Part shown: in pieces, positions 7,883-15,652 of the stretch
How positions within the stretch are numbered: the first letter of the stretch is position 1
How the letters are laid out: every line of letters begins with the position of its first letter
NCBI RefSeq assembly: GCF_016623585.1
Contig: NZ_JAEHFY010000013.1
Coordinates: forward strand, 62,001 to 126,000
Source of the DNA: Pedobacter segetis
GTDB taxonomy: Bacteria > Bacteroidota > Bacteroidia > Sphingobacteriales > Sphingobacteriaceae
Length of the DNA stretch: 64,000 nucleotides
Direction of reading: 5' to 3'
Notes under the pieces: generated by a model
Databases searched by the model: none
The model's input: the letters and a program-made list of their open reading frames with translations, nothing else
Told to the model about the DNA's origin: nothing
Made by a program: the position numbers and the translations under genes

Positions 7883-8244
7883 ATTTAGACATTGAACAAG
7901 GAAAACAACTTGTTCAATTCTTGGATAGTAAGCAATTTAATATAGAAAGTGCATTTTGGTATTTCATGGAAGAACCTGAAGTGTGGAGGTTGATTATTGC
8001 TTCTGAAGAAGTTGATATAAACGGACCTAAGAAAACTTACAGAAAAATTCTAGACTATTTAAAAGAAAAACCAGAAATTGAAATTCCTTTACAAGCAATA
8101 TCTGTAATAAGTATTTCTGATACATTAAATAAAACATTCAAAAGTTTTGTAAAAACAGGCGATGAGATTTCAGGTATCAGACTTTCGCGTAATGTAATCA
8201 ACGGTGTTTTTATTAAAGACGCTTACATATATAGAGTCAATTAA
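7861..8244 (+). CDS. Uncharacterised partner of the HEPN protein
   Basis: A 127-aa soluble protein that I do not recognise. It starts inside the HEPN gene in another frame, so the two are almost certainly co-translated. Visible features are an acidic helical N-terminal half with aromatic clusters (SAFWYFMEEPEVWRLIIASEE), a PKKTYRKILDYLKEKPE segment and a C-terminal part rich in beta-formers (ISVISISD, GVFIKDAYIYRV). The MNT nucleotidyltransferase motif (GSxxxG with DxD) is absent. It could be an antitoxin, a sensor or a structural partner. A terminator follows 23 bases after the stop. Confidence 0.7.
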   Translation: MDTATLVNLDIEQGKQLVQFLDSKQFNIESAFWYFMEEPEVWRLIIASEEVDINGPKKTYRKILDYLKEKPEIEIPLQAISVISISDTLNKTFKSFVKTGDEISGIRLSRNVINGVFIKDAYIYRVN

Positions 8245-8267
8245 CAAATTATTTAAAATGATTATTT

Positions 8268-8300
8268 AAAATCCGAGATGATTTCTCGGATTTTTTGTTT
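8268..8300 (+). terminator. Rho-independent terminator after the HEPN pair
   Basis: A perfect 9-bp stem AAATCCGAG (8268-8276 region) with CTCGGATTT (8285-8293), loop of about 8 bases, followed by a T-rich tail to 8300. It closes the HEPN two-gene unit and separates it from the pterin operon. Confidence 0.85.
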
Positions 8301-8410
8301 TATAATTTCTACAGAACGTACCGTTTTCATAATCGAAATAAAAAAAAAATATGTTTAACTTTTTTTTAAAAAGCCTAAACAAAACAATTCATTTAATCGT
8401 TAATAGACCA

Positions 8411-8830
8411 ATGAATCTGAAACAAAAAGTTGCGGTTTATCGCAAAGAGCATTTTAACGCCGCCCACAGGTTAAACAACCCCAATTGGAGTGATCACCGT
8501 AACAAATCTGTTTTCGGGAAATGCAATAACCCAAACTATCATGGCCATAATTATGATTTGATTGTAAAGGTGAGTGGTTTTGTTGATAAGGAGACTGGTT
8601 ACCTGATGGATATGAAAATATTATCAGATTTGATAAAAGAAAAAATATTGGACAGGTTTGATCACATGAACCTTAACTTGGATGTAGAAGAATTTAAGGC
8701 ATTAAACCCAACGGCAGAAAACATCGCAATGGTAATATACGATAATCTGAGAACAGAGATAAGCCCAGATTTAGACTTAAAGATAACCTTATTTGAAACC
8801 GAAAGAAACTATGTTGAATACCCCGCTTAA
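8411..8830 (+). CDS. 6-pyruvoyl-tetrahydropterin synthase / 6-carboxytetrahydropterin synthase family
   Basis: Acts on dihydroneopterin triphosphate, the product of the next gene, FolE. Zinc ligands are visible as H19 (NAAHRL) and H44/H46 (YHGHNY), with the catalytic Cys38 in FGKCNNPNYHGHNY. That block, GYLMDMKILSDLI, FDHMNLN and TAENIA resemble animal PTPS more than compact bacterial QueD, so 6-pyruvoyltetrahydropterin is a plausible product. QueD activity (queuosine precursor) is the alternative. The ATG at 8411 (139 aa) gives the family N-terminus; an upstream ATG at 8351 adds 20 atypical residues. It overlaps folE by 20 bases. Confidence 0.85.
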   Translation: MNLKQKVAVYRKEHFNAAHRLNNPNWSDHRNKSVFGKCNNPNYHGHNYDLIVKVSGFVDKETGYLMDMKILSDLIKEKILDRFDHMNLNLDVEEFKALNPTAENIAMVIYDNLRTEISPDLDLKITLFETERNYVEYPA

Positions 8831-9491
8831 CACCTATCCGCAAGAGGATATTTTAATTGACGCTATTGGTAACGACCATGTGGGTACTGCTTACGCTACT
8901 CCCTTACGGGAAGATGCTTTTAAAATTGATGATGCCACAAAAATTGAAATGATCGAAAAGCATTTCAAGAGCATTATGGAAATTATGGGTTTAGATCTAA
9001 CCGATGATAGTTTAAAGGGCACCCCTAAAAGAGTTGCCAAAATGTACATCAAAGAAATTTTTAGTGGTTTAAACCCCGCAAATAAACCAGAAGCAAGGTT
9101 GTTCGATAACAAATATCGATACAACCAGATGCTGGTAGAAAAGAACATTACCCTTTTTAGCAATTGCGAACATCATTTTGTGCCAATTATTGGCAAGGCA
9201 CACGTGGCCTATATTAGCAGTGGCAAAGTTATTGGGCTTTCTAAGTTAAACAGGATCGTACAATATTTTTCTCGGAGGCCACAAGTACAAGAGCGTTTGA
9301 ATATCCAGATAGCCAACGAATTAAAGAAGGTTTTAGCCACAGAAGATGTGGCGGTTATTATAGAGGCCGATCATTTGTGCGTTTCTTCTAGAGGAATTAG
9401 GGATACCACAAGTTCTACCGTTACGGCAGAATATGGCGGTAAATTTTTAGAAGCAGAAACACGAAACGAATTTTTAAAATACATTGGATGA
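8811..9491 (+). CDS. folE: GTP cyclohydrolase I
   Basis: Converts GTP to 7,8-dihydroneopterin triphosphate, the entry step to folates, biopterin and queuosine. Zinc ligands are Cys119 and His122 in SNCEHHFVP and Cys190 in ADHLCVSSRG. GLSKLNRIVQYFSRRPQVQERL and GIRDTTSSTVTAEYGG are conserved. The ATG at 8811 gives 226 aa with a hydrophilic N-terminal extension of about 40 residues; a TTG at 8793 is a less likely start. It overlaps its neighbours on both sides (20 and 4 bases), so PTPS, FolE and the SDR are made from one transcript. Confidence 0.95.
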   Translation: MLNTPLNTYPQEDILIDAIGNDHVGTAYATPLREDAFKIDDATKIEMIEKHFKSIMEIMGLDLTDDSLKGTPKRVAKMYIKEIFSGLNPANKPEARLFDNKYRYNQMLVEKNITLFSNCEHHFVPIIGKAHVAYISSGKVIGLSKLNRIVQYFSRRPQVQERLNIQIANELKKVLATEDVAVIIEADHLCVSSRGIRDTTSSTVTAEYGGKFLEAETRNEFLKYIG

Positions 9492-10186
9492 ACTACTTAG
9501 TAATAGGCGGCAGCTCTGGGATTGGTTTAGAATTGGTTAAAAAATTATTGAAAGAGGGGAATAATGTTTACGCAGCATCCCGCCATCAAGGAGATTTACC
9601 GCAAGAAGCTAGATTTATAGAATTGGATATCCTAGAAGACATCGAAACATTAAAATCGGCTTTGCCAGAAAAATTGGATGGATTAGCATATTGCCCGGGG
9701 ACCATCAATTTAAAACCTTTTGGGAGGTTAAAGGAAGAAGATTTTTTAAACGACTATAAAATAAATGTTTTGGGTGCCGTTAAAGTAATCCAAGCAACGA
9801 TCAACCATTTAAAAAATGCTAAAAATGCCTCAATCGTATTATTTAGTACAGTTGCGGTACAACAAGGTATGGGTTTCCATGCTAGTATTGCAGCAGCAAA
9901 AGGTGCAATAGAAGGTTTAACAAAATCTTTGGCGGCAGAATTTGTGGGCATTAAAATACGTGTAAACGCATTAGCTCCCTCTCTAACCGCAACGCCGTTG
10001 GCACAACAGCTCATTTCTACTCCAGAACGTAGGGAAGCATCAGATAAAAGGCACCCTTTGGGCAGAATAGGCACAGCAGAAGAACTTGCGGAGGCAGCAT
10101 TTTTCCTAATCTCGCCACAAAGTTCTTGGATAACAGGACAAATCTTGGGTATCGATGGCGGTATGTCATCCATCAAGAACATATAA
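9488..10186 (+). CDS. SDR-family protein lacking the catalytic tyrosine
   Basis: A 232-aa classical short-chain dehydrogenase/reductase fold: cofactor loop GGSSGIG (residues 7-13), Ser120 in LFSTVAV, and the C-terminal SSWITGQILGIDGGMSS. The catalytic YxxxK reads IAAAK (I134 to K138), so the Tyr acid/base is Ile. The NNAG motif is also altered (YCPGTI). It may bind NAD(P)H without standard catalysis, or use other residues. Similar HASIAAAKGA-type SDRs occur, to my recollection, beside photolyase or flavin reductase genes. In this operon it is the natural candidate for a sepiapterin-reductase-like step, but the missing Tyr argues against ordinary chemistry. Confidence 0.85.
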   Translation: MNYLVIGGSSGIGLELVKKLLKEGNNVYAASRHQGDLPQEARFIELDILEDIETLKSALPEKLDGLAYCPGTINLKPFGRLKEEDFLNDYKINVLGAVKVIQATINHLKNAKNASIVLFSTVAVQQGMGFHASIAAAKGAIEGLTKSLAAEFVGIKIRVNALAPSLTATPLAQQLISTPERREASDKRHPLGRIGTAEELAEAAFFLISPQSSWITGQILGIDGGMSSIKNI

Positions 10187-10840
10187 ATGAGAGAAATTAG
10201 CTCCGCAGAGATTTCACAAATGGAACAACGTTTCCGCACAACTTTTATCAATAGCATTTCGGGGTTTAAAAGTTTACAAATGGTGGGTACGATCAATAGC
10301 GAGGGCAATACCAATTTAGCGCTATTTAGCTCAATCTTCCACGTGGGCGCAAACCCTCCTTATTTGGGTATGGTGGTTAGGCCAGATGGTAACGAACATG
10401 AAACCATCCAGAATATCATGTTCAACAAATGTTATACGCTCAATAACGTAACAATCGCGAAGGTTAAAAATGCCCATCAAACAAGTGCAAGGTATTTGGC
10501 AGGCCAATCAGAATTTAAAGAATGTGGTTTTACCGAAGAATATGTAAAAGATTTTGCCGCTCCTTTCGTTAAAGAATCTAGTATAAAGATCGGCTTAGAA
10601 TTTAAAGAATATCTTCCTTTTTTATTGAACAAAACTAAAATAGTAATAGGCGAGATCAAGCATATTTTAATAGATGATGATTTAATAAAAGACGACGGCT
10701 TTGTAGATTTGGCTGCCGCCAGTTCGGTAACATCTGCAGGTTTAGATGCTTATTATAGCACAAGTTTAATCAATAGATTTAGCTATGCCAAACCTGGGAA
10801 ACAAGTTGAAGAGCTGGTTGTTAACAATAATGAAGATTAA
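10187..10840 (+). CDS. Flavin reductase-like (FMN-binding split-barrel) protein
   Basis: A 217-aa protein of the flavin reductase/FMN-binding split-barrel group. NSISGFKSLQMVGTINSEGNTNLALFSSIFHVGANPPYLGMVVRP is visible in pieces as the flavin-binding barrel, followed by KNAHQTSARYLAGQSEF, the usual segment covering the active site. It begins on the base after the SDR stop (TAAATG), so it is the fourth gene of the pterin operon. It probably binds FMN and reduces it or a linked substrate. What it reduces is not deducible. Confidence 0.8.
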   Translation: MREISSAEISQMEQRFRTTFINSISGFKSLQMVGTINSEGNTNLALFSSIFHVGANPPYLGMVVRPDGNEHETIQNIMFNKCYTLNNVTIAKVKNAHQTSARYLAGQSEFKECGFTEEYVKDFAAPFVKESSIKIGLEFKEYLPFLLNKTKIVIGEIKHILIDDDLIKDDGFVDLAAASSVTSAGLDAYYSTSLINRFSYAKPGKQVEELVVNNNED

Positions 10841-10849
10841 TAAATAAAA

Positions 10850-10937
10850 TTTGGGCGTTCGGGCGGGCTTTCCATTATATCTTTTTAAATGTCATCCTGA
10901 GCGGAGTGGAAGGAAACATTTAAAAAGGATGTCATTC
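10850..10937 (+). repeat. Dispersed palindromic element, copy A
   Basis: A GC-rich leader TTTGGGCGTTCGGGCGGGC (from 10850) is followed by a near-perfect inverted repeat: ATCTTTTTAAATG (10879-10891) with CATTTAAAAAGGAT (10917-10930). These arms enclose TCATCCTGAGCGGAGTGGAA. The same arms, core and GC-rich flank recur at 53676-53872 (copy B). It lies just behind the flavin reductase stop and may also end that transcript as a hairpin, though no clear T tail follows. Confidence 0.75.
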
Positions 10938-11010
10938 CAATCCCTAACGCAAAAAACAAGAGAAAATTTATTGTAGGTTTTCAGAATATCAAATTTTTAT
11001 AACACACAAT

Positions 11011-11040
11011 CTGCCGACTTCGGTCTACAGACATCAGACT
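11011..11040 (+). repeat. Short dispersed repeat also found inside leuS
   Basis: Bases 11016-11040 (GACTTCGGTCTACAGACATC and following) match leuS bases 54893-54917 at 20 of 25 positions in the same orientation. This copy is intergenic, between the pterin operon and the TetR-like gene. Confidence 0.65.
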
Positions 11041-11105
11041 TTTTTTATACAACAAATCCGACTTTAGGCTTTTAACTTAAAATTTTCTAATTAAACTTTA
11101 TAAAA

Positions 11106-11753
11106 ATGGCAACCAAGCAAAAAATCCAAAACGATTACATCAACCATGTTCTAACAGAAGGTAAAAAGCCTGCAACGGTTTTTGCGTTTGCAAAGAAAAA
11201 TAAGTTTCAAGAAGAAGAGTTTTATAAGCACTTTGGTTCTTTTGATGGCATAGAAGCAGAAGTTTGGGCAGATTTATTTAGGCAAACCATCAAAGAAATA
11301 AAGTCTCAAGAAGTTTGGGGTACATATTCTGCCCGCGAGAAAGCGCTGTCTTTTTTCTATAGTTTTTTTGAGCTTTTAAAAAGCAATAGAAGTTTTGTCA
11401 ATTACAGCACAGGCCATTTCAAAAAAGGATTGCATACGCCCGTTCAACTAAAAGAAAGCAAAACGGCATTTGAAGAGTTTAGCATAGAAATTATCCAAGA
11501 AGGTTTAGAAACAGGAGAAATTACAGACAGGAAATTCATCAGCGATAGATATAAAGATGCGTTATGGATGCAATTGGCCTTTGTGCTTAAGTTTTGGTTA
11601 AAGGATTATTCGGCAGGTTTCGAGAAAACGGATGAAGCCATTGAAAAAGGCGTAAACGTAACCTTCGATCTATTCCAAAGAACACCAATAGATAACCTCT
11701 TAGATTACGGGAAATTTTTAGCCCAGAATGCTGGTTTTAAAATGAGCTTCTGA
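11106..11753 (+). CDS. TetR/AcrR-like regulator
   Basis: A 215-aa all-helical protein. The N-terminal 50 residues resemble a TetR helix-turn-helix with a degenerate second helix (PATVFAFAKKNKFQEEEFYKHFGSFDGIEAEVW, where FYKHFGSFDGI matches the usual YYHFxSKEEL block). The rest looks like a TetR C-terminal ligand and dimer domain. It precedes the ABC1/UbiB kinase by 188 bases on the same strand and may regulate it. In related genomes these two genes are, to my knowledge, often adjacent. The ligand is unknown. Confidence 0.72.
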   Translation: MATKQKIQNDYINHVLTEGKKPATVFAFAKKNKFQEEEFYKHFGSFDGIEAEVWADLFRQTIKEIKSQEVWGTYSAREKALSFFYSFFELLKSNRSFVNYSTGHFKKGLHTPVQLKESKTAFEEFSIEIIQEGLETGEITDRKFISDRYKDALWMQLAFVLKFWLKDYSAGFEKTDEAIEKGVNVTFDLFQRTPIDNLLDYGKFLAQNAGFKMSF

Positions 11754-11941
11754 TAAGTAGCATGATTTTAAATATGAATTTACAGGCTTTTTTGATGTTA
11801 CCATAATGCAAATAGCAAAAAAGGATATATCCATCAGTTGGCAGAGTGTTAAAACACTAAAAAAATAAGCGTACAAAAAAATCGTAAAACCAATATCATT
11901 ACTCACAACCTACTACTTACAACCTATCACTTAAAACAAAA

Positions 11942-13252
11942 ATGAAAGAACAAAATAGTATCCCAGCAAGTAAAGTGGCCCGTTCGGCAAAATTTGTAGG
12001 TACAGGGTTTAAGATTGGGGGCAATTACATCAAACATTATTCTAAAAAGCTTTTCAATCCAGAATTAAGTAAAGACGAGTTAAATGAAGATAATGCAGCA
12101 GATATTTACAGCTCTTTAAGCGAATTAAAAGGTAGCGCATTAAAGGTTGCGCAAATGTTGAGCATGGATAAAAATATCCTCCCTAAAGCCTATGTAGATA
12201 AATTTTCATTATCCCAATACAGTGCGCCACCCTTAAGTGGGCCACTGATTATGCAAACTTTTAAAAAGCATCTTGGTAAAACTCCCGATAAAATATTCGA
12301 TAAATTCGATTTAAAATCCACAAATGCAGCATCGATTGGGCAAGTTCATAAAGCCGAGTTAAATGGAGAAAAACTAGCGGTTAAAATTCAATATCCCGGT
12401 GTGGGTAATTCTATCTCATCAGATTTAAAGTTAATCAAACCATTTGCTTTCAGGTTGTTAGGGATGAGCGAAAAAGAGTTGGATATTTACATGAAAGAGG
12501 TAGAAGAACGCTTGGTAGAAGAAACTGATTATGAGCTAGAAGTAGAAAACTCTCTAAAAATTTCTAAAGCTTGCGCTAATTTGCCCAATATCGTTTTTCC
12601 TAAATATTATAAAGAACTTTCTGGTCCACGCATCATTACCATGAGTTGGGTAGAAGGTTTGCACCTGAAAGAATTTTTAAAAACAGATCCATCGCAACAA
12701 TTAAGGGATAAAATTGGCCAGGCATTGTGGGATTTTTATAATTTCCAACAACATGAGTTAAGGGCAGTCCATGCCGATCCACATCCGGGGAATTTTATGA
12801 TCACTCCAGATGGAAAATTGGGAGTGATCGATTTTGGTTGTATCAAAGAACTGCCAGACGATTTTTACTATCCATTTTTCTCTACCACATCAACAGATCT
12901 ACTAGATAACAAAGGAGAAACCATTAAGGCTTTTAAGGCCTTAGAAATGATTTTACCCAAAGATAATCCTGCACAAGTAGAATTCTATTACCAGAATTAT
13001 AAAGAAATGATCGCTCTTTTTGCCCAACCTTATATTAAAGGAGAATTTGATTTCAGCCAAACAGAATTTTTTGATTCTTTATACGGTTTTGGAGAAAAAA
13101 TTGCAAAAATGCCAGAATTTAAGCAAGCTAGAGGTGTTAAACACTTTATTTATGTAAACCGCACCAACTTTGGTTTGTATAATATCTTGCATGAGCTTGG
13201 CGCAAAAGTTAAAACAGACACCTATAAACCACATATAAAATTGGCTTTTTAG
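11942..13252 (+). CDS. ABC1/AarF/UbiB-family atypical kinase
   Basis: A 436-aa member of the UbiB/COQ8 protein-kinase-like family, whose members support quinone and isoprenoid lipid metabolism through ATPase activity. The KxGQ motif reads KVAQ (K68 to Q71), the Ala-rich loop is NAASIGQVHKAEL, the ATP Lys is in LAVKIQYPG, the catalytic loop is HADPHPGNFM and the metal motif is DFG (VIDFGCIKEL). All kinase-core motifs are intact; only the Gly of KxGQ is changed. No membrane helix is apparent, unlike UbiB. Menaquinone is the likely quinone in this phylum. Confidence 0.88.
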   Translation: MKEQNSIPASKVARSAKFVGTGFKIGGNYIKHYSKKLFNPELSKDELNEDNAADIYSSLSELKGSALKVAQMLSMDKNILPKAYVDKFSLSQYSAPPLSGPLIMQTFKKHLGKTPDKIFDKFDLKSTNAASIGQVHKAELNGEKLAVKIQYPGVGNSISSDLKLIKPFAFRLLGMSEKELDIYMKEVEERLVEETDYELEVENSLKISKACANLPNIVFPKYYKELSGPRIITMSWVEGLHLKEFLKTDPSQQLRDKIGQALWDFYNFQQHELRAVHADPHPGNFMITPDGKLGVIDFGCIKELPDDFYYPFFSTTSTDLLDNKGETIKAFKALEMILPKDNPAQVEFYYQNYKEMIALFAQPYIKGEFDFSQTEFFDSLYGFGEKIAKMPEFKQARGVKHFIYVNRTNFGLYNILHELGAKVKTDTYKPHIKLAF

Positions 13253-13366
13253 TTCTAAAGCTTCTCTGTTTTACAATCTGTTTTAAATCTCATTATCAAT
13301 ATTATTGTCAATTCTATTATAATATTCCTTATACTATTCTTAGTTTAGGGCATAATTTAAAAAATA

Positions 13367-14557
13367 ATGAAAACAATAAACGATATAAATTTTTCGGGCA
13401 AAAAAGCCCTAATAAGGGTAGATTTTAACGTCCCGTTAGATAAAGACTTCAAAATTACTGATGATAAGAGGATAACCGCTGCTTTACCAACAATTAAAAA
13501 GATATTAAAAGATGGCGGAAGCGTAATTCTAATGTCGCACTTAGGTCGCCCAAAAGATGGGCCTACGGATAAATATTCTTTAAAACACATCGTACCACAT
13601 CTTTCAAAACTTTTAGGTACCCAGGTTCAGTTTGCTGACGATTGTATAGGAGCAGAGGCGCAACAAAAAGCTAAAGATTTAAAAATTGGTGGCGTTTTAT
13701 TGTTAGAAAACTTACGTTTCTACAAAGAAGAAGAAAAAGGCGATGAAGCATTTGCAGAAAAACTGTCTAAATTGGGCGATGTTTATGTAAACGATGCTTT
13801 TGGTACGGCACATAGGGCCCATGCCTCAACAGCTGTAATCGCAAAGTTTTTCCCAGATGCTAAATACTTCGGTTATTTAATGGGCGCCGAATTGGCCAAT
13901 GCAGAAAAGGTTTTAAACGACCCTAAACGCCCTTTTACCGCAATTATGGGCGGTGCAAAAGTTTCGGATAAAATTTTATTGATCGAGAAACTTTTAGATA
14001 AAGTTGATAATCTTTTGATTGGTGGCGGCATGACTTACACTTTTATAAAAGCTAATGGCGGTAGCATTGGCAAATCTTTGGTAGAAGAAGATAAACTAGA
14101 TCTAGCCAAAGAACTTATGAAAAAAGCAAATGAAAAAGGTGTAAAATTGATCATCCCTACAGATTCTGTAATTGCCGATTCTTTTTCTAACGATGCAGAA
14201 ACTGGGAACGCTTATAATGATCATATCAAAGACAACTGGATGGGTTTGGATATTGGCGAGGATACCATCAATAAATTTTCTGAGATCATTAAAAAATCCA
14301 AAACCATTTTATGGAACGGCCCAATGGGCGTTTTTGAAATGTCTAAGTTTGAGAACGGCACCAAACAAGTTGCACATGCAGTGGTAGAAGCAACAGAAAA
14401 CGGAGCTTTCTCTTTAATTGGAGGCGGAGATTCTGCCGCCGCGGTTGCTAAATTTGGTTTAGAAGATGAAGTGAGTTACGTTTCTACTGGCGGAGGTGCT
14501 TTGTTAGAATATATGGAAGGTAAAGAATTGCCTGGTGTTAAAGCAATAATGGATTAA
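13367..14557 (+). CDS. pgk: Phosphoglycerate kinase
   Basis: Glycolytic enzyme converting 1,3-bisphosphoglycerate and ADP to 3-phosphoglycerate and ATP. Full length (396 aa) with the signature [13 protein letters not shown] at the N-terminus, [19 protein letters not shown], the hinge and nucleotide segments [12 protein letters not shown] and WNGPMGVFE, and the closing [13 protein letters not shown]...[13 protein letters not shown]. It stands alone, with its own upstream spacer and a terminator behind it. The stop codon lies in a 10-bp hairpin. Confidence 0.97.
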   Translation: MKTINDINFSGKKALIRVDFNVPLDKDFKITDDKRITAALPTIKKILKDGGSVILMSHLGRPKDGPTDKYSLKHIVPHLSKLLGTQVQFADDCIGAEAQQKAKDLKIGGVLLLENLRFYKEEEKGDEAFAEKLSKLGDVYVNDAFGTAHRAHASTAVIAKFFPDAKYFGYLMGAELANAEKVLNDPKRPFTAIMGGAKVSDKILLIEKLLDKVDNLLIGGGMTYTFIKANGGSIGKSLVEEDKLDLAKELMKKANEKGVKLIIPTDSVIADSFSNDAETGNAYNDHIKDNWMGLDIGEDTINKFSEIIKKSKTILWNGPMGVFEMSKFENGTKQVAHAVVEATENGAFSLIGGGDSAAAVAKFGLEDEVSYVSTGGGALLEYMEGKELPGVKAIMD

Positions 14558-14570
14558 GGTTTAATCCATT
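14548..14570 (+). other. Perfect 10-bp hairpin spanning the pgk stop codon
   Basis: AATGGATTAA (14548-14557) pairs fully with TTAATCCATT (14561-14570) across a 3-base loop. The pgk TAA stop forms the end of the left arm. There is no T tail, so it is not itself a terminator. It could affect mRNA stability or termination efficiency. Confidence 0.6.
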
Positions 14571-14579
14571 GAATTTTAG

Positions 14580-14612
14580 AAAGCGTTCTGGGTTTTCCGG
14601 GGCGTTTTTTTT
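14580..14612 (+). terminator. Rho-independent terminator of pgk
   Basis: AAAGCGTTCTGG (from 14580) pairs with CCGGGGCGTTT (14597 onward) using several G-U pairs, with a short T-rich loop and a run of eight T at 14605-14612. It lies 22 bases after the stop codon. Confidence 0.75.
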
Positions 14613-14780
14613 GTATTCGATTCTTTTATTTGAGAGGCTTTATTGGGTTAAAAAGTTATAAATTTTTTTGGCTCCATCTATTAGTAGTTTCCTTATTAAG
14701 GAAAAGCAGATATGACTAAAGATTTGCAATTAGAAAAGAGTTTCTCTACCTAAAACATAAATGGAATAGAACGAAATTTT

Positions 14781-15035
14781 TTAGTCGTAAATATCTTTTC
14801 TATGCCCAAGTTTGATTATCTCAATAACTAATTCTTTATCAAAAATTTTGTAAATTATACGATAATTGCCAGTTCTTATTCTATAACCCTCTCTACCATT
14901 TAATTTTATATATCCTTGTGGTCTAGGGTCATCTTTAAGATTAGAAATAGCTTGTTTTATGTTTGAGTAAAAAGGGTCGTTTATTTTCGCTAATTCTTTT
15001 AACGCTTGACTACTAAAATTTAAAGAGTAGGTCAT
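14781..15035 (-). CDS. RelE/ParE-family toxin
   Basis: An 84-aa type II toxin of the RelE/ParE fold: MTYSLNFSSQALKELAKI, then a DPRPQGYIKLNG turn, GYRIRTGNYRIIYKI and a C-terminal IKLGHRKDIYD. The Arg, Tyr and His residues in this last part are those that make up the mRNA-cleaving site of ribosome-dependent RelE toxins. It overlaps the upstream antitoxin by 4 bases (ATGA). Mobile or stability elements of this kind are often solitary insertions between housekeeping genes, as here between pgk and the division cluster. Confidence 0.9.
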   Translation of the reverse strand: MTYSLNFSSQALKELAKINDPFYSNIKQAISNLKDDPRPQGYIKLNGREGYRIRTGNYRIIYKIFDKELVIEIIKLGHRKDIYD

Positions 15036-15244
15036 TTGTTGTTTCTTTTGTCTTCAATTATTTTAAAGGCATCAGTCATGGGTATTCTTTCTCCGTCATC
15101 ATTCTTCTCAGCTTCATCAAATAACCTAATATCTTCAATCTCATCCAATTCTTCCATTAAAGCATCAAATTCTTTTGCGGGTAAAATCACTAAAGATTTA
15201 TCCCCATTGGTATCTTTTATATATTGTGGATGTAACGCAATCAT
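15032..15244 (-). CDS. Antitoxin of the RelE-type pair (Phd/YefM- or RelB-like)
   Basis: A 70-aa acidic protein directly upstream of the toxin. The N-terminal part (HPQYIKDTNGDKSLVILPAKEFDALMEELDEIED) resembles a Phd/YefM DNA-binding domain, and the C-terminal helix (about residues 45-70) would wrap the toxin. Such antitoxins normally repress their own operon. The start at 15244 is the only ATG that gives this N-terminus. Confidence 0.8.
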   Translation of the reverse strand: MIALHPQYIKDTNGDKSLVILPAKEFDALMEELDEIEDIRLFDEAEKNDDGERIPMTDAFKIIEDKRNNK

Positions 15245-15652
15245 AATTTCTGTTTTTTTTAAATAAATCTAACCATAAAATTAAACATCTTTATATAAAA
15301 AGACCATAATAAAATGTAAATTATAAAGTGTGTGATTTAAACTTTACGCTATCCAGCAAAATGCCTTAATTCTTCAAAAAAATAAATTTTTCCCACTTTT
15401 TTTCATAAACTAAAAATTTCTGAGCAAGCTTTCCCACCGCAGCTCAAAAAGGGATAATTTAACTGTCTTTCAGAACCTTATAGAATCAATTTTCTAAAAA
15501 TACTTATCGAAATTTTATTTCTTTTAGATAAAAAATGCTTTTTAAATCGCTGTGAGAATGGTTTTAGCTGTTGAAAACTTTTTGTGGGGTAAAGTGGGAA
15601 AAAGTGGTAACAATCATTACTTTTACATTATAATAAAGTTTTAGGTTAAACT
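15245..15652. other. 408-bp spacer between the toxin-antitoxin pair and mraZ
   Basis: No credible gene is seen in this AT-rich stretch. It must hold the antitoxin promoter (minus strand) and the promoter of the division cluster (plus strand). It contains the MraZ operator at 15585-15609. Two isolated reverse-oriented TGGGA boxes are also present (TCCCA at 15391-15395 and 15432-15436). Confidence 0.6.
15585..15609 (+). promoter_or_regulatory. MraZ operator: three TGGGN boxes on a 10-bp period
   Basis: TGGGG (15585-15589), TGGGA (15595-15599) and TGGTA (15605-15609) are each separated by exactly 5 bases. This is the arrangement known for MraZ binding in E. coli (TGGGA-N5-TGGGA-N5-TGGTG). It lies 43 bases before the mraZ start codon, so it predicts feedback control of the whole division cluster by MraZ. 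Confidence 0.85.

Noticed and set aside
11011-11040. A terminator of the flavin reductase operon
   Set aside because: No stable stem with a T tail forms; the sequence is better explained as a dispersed repeat shared with leuS.
14781-15244. The toxin-antitoxin pair as part of a larger genomic island
   Set aside because: Both flanks are housekeeping genes (pgk and the division cluster), and no integrase, att-like repeat or other accessory gene is near.
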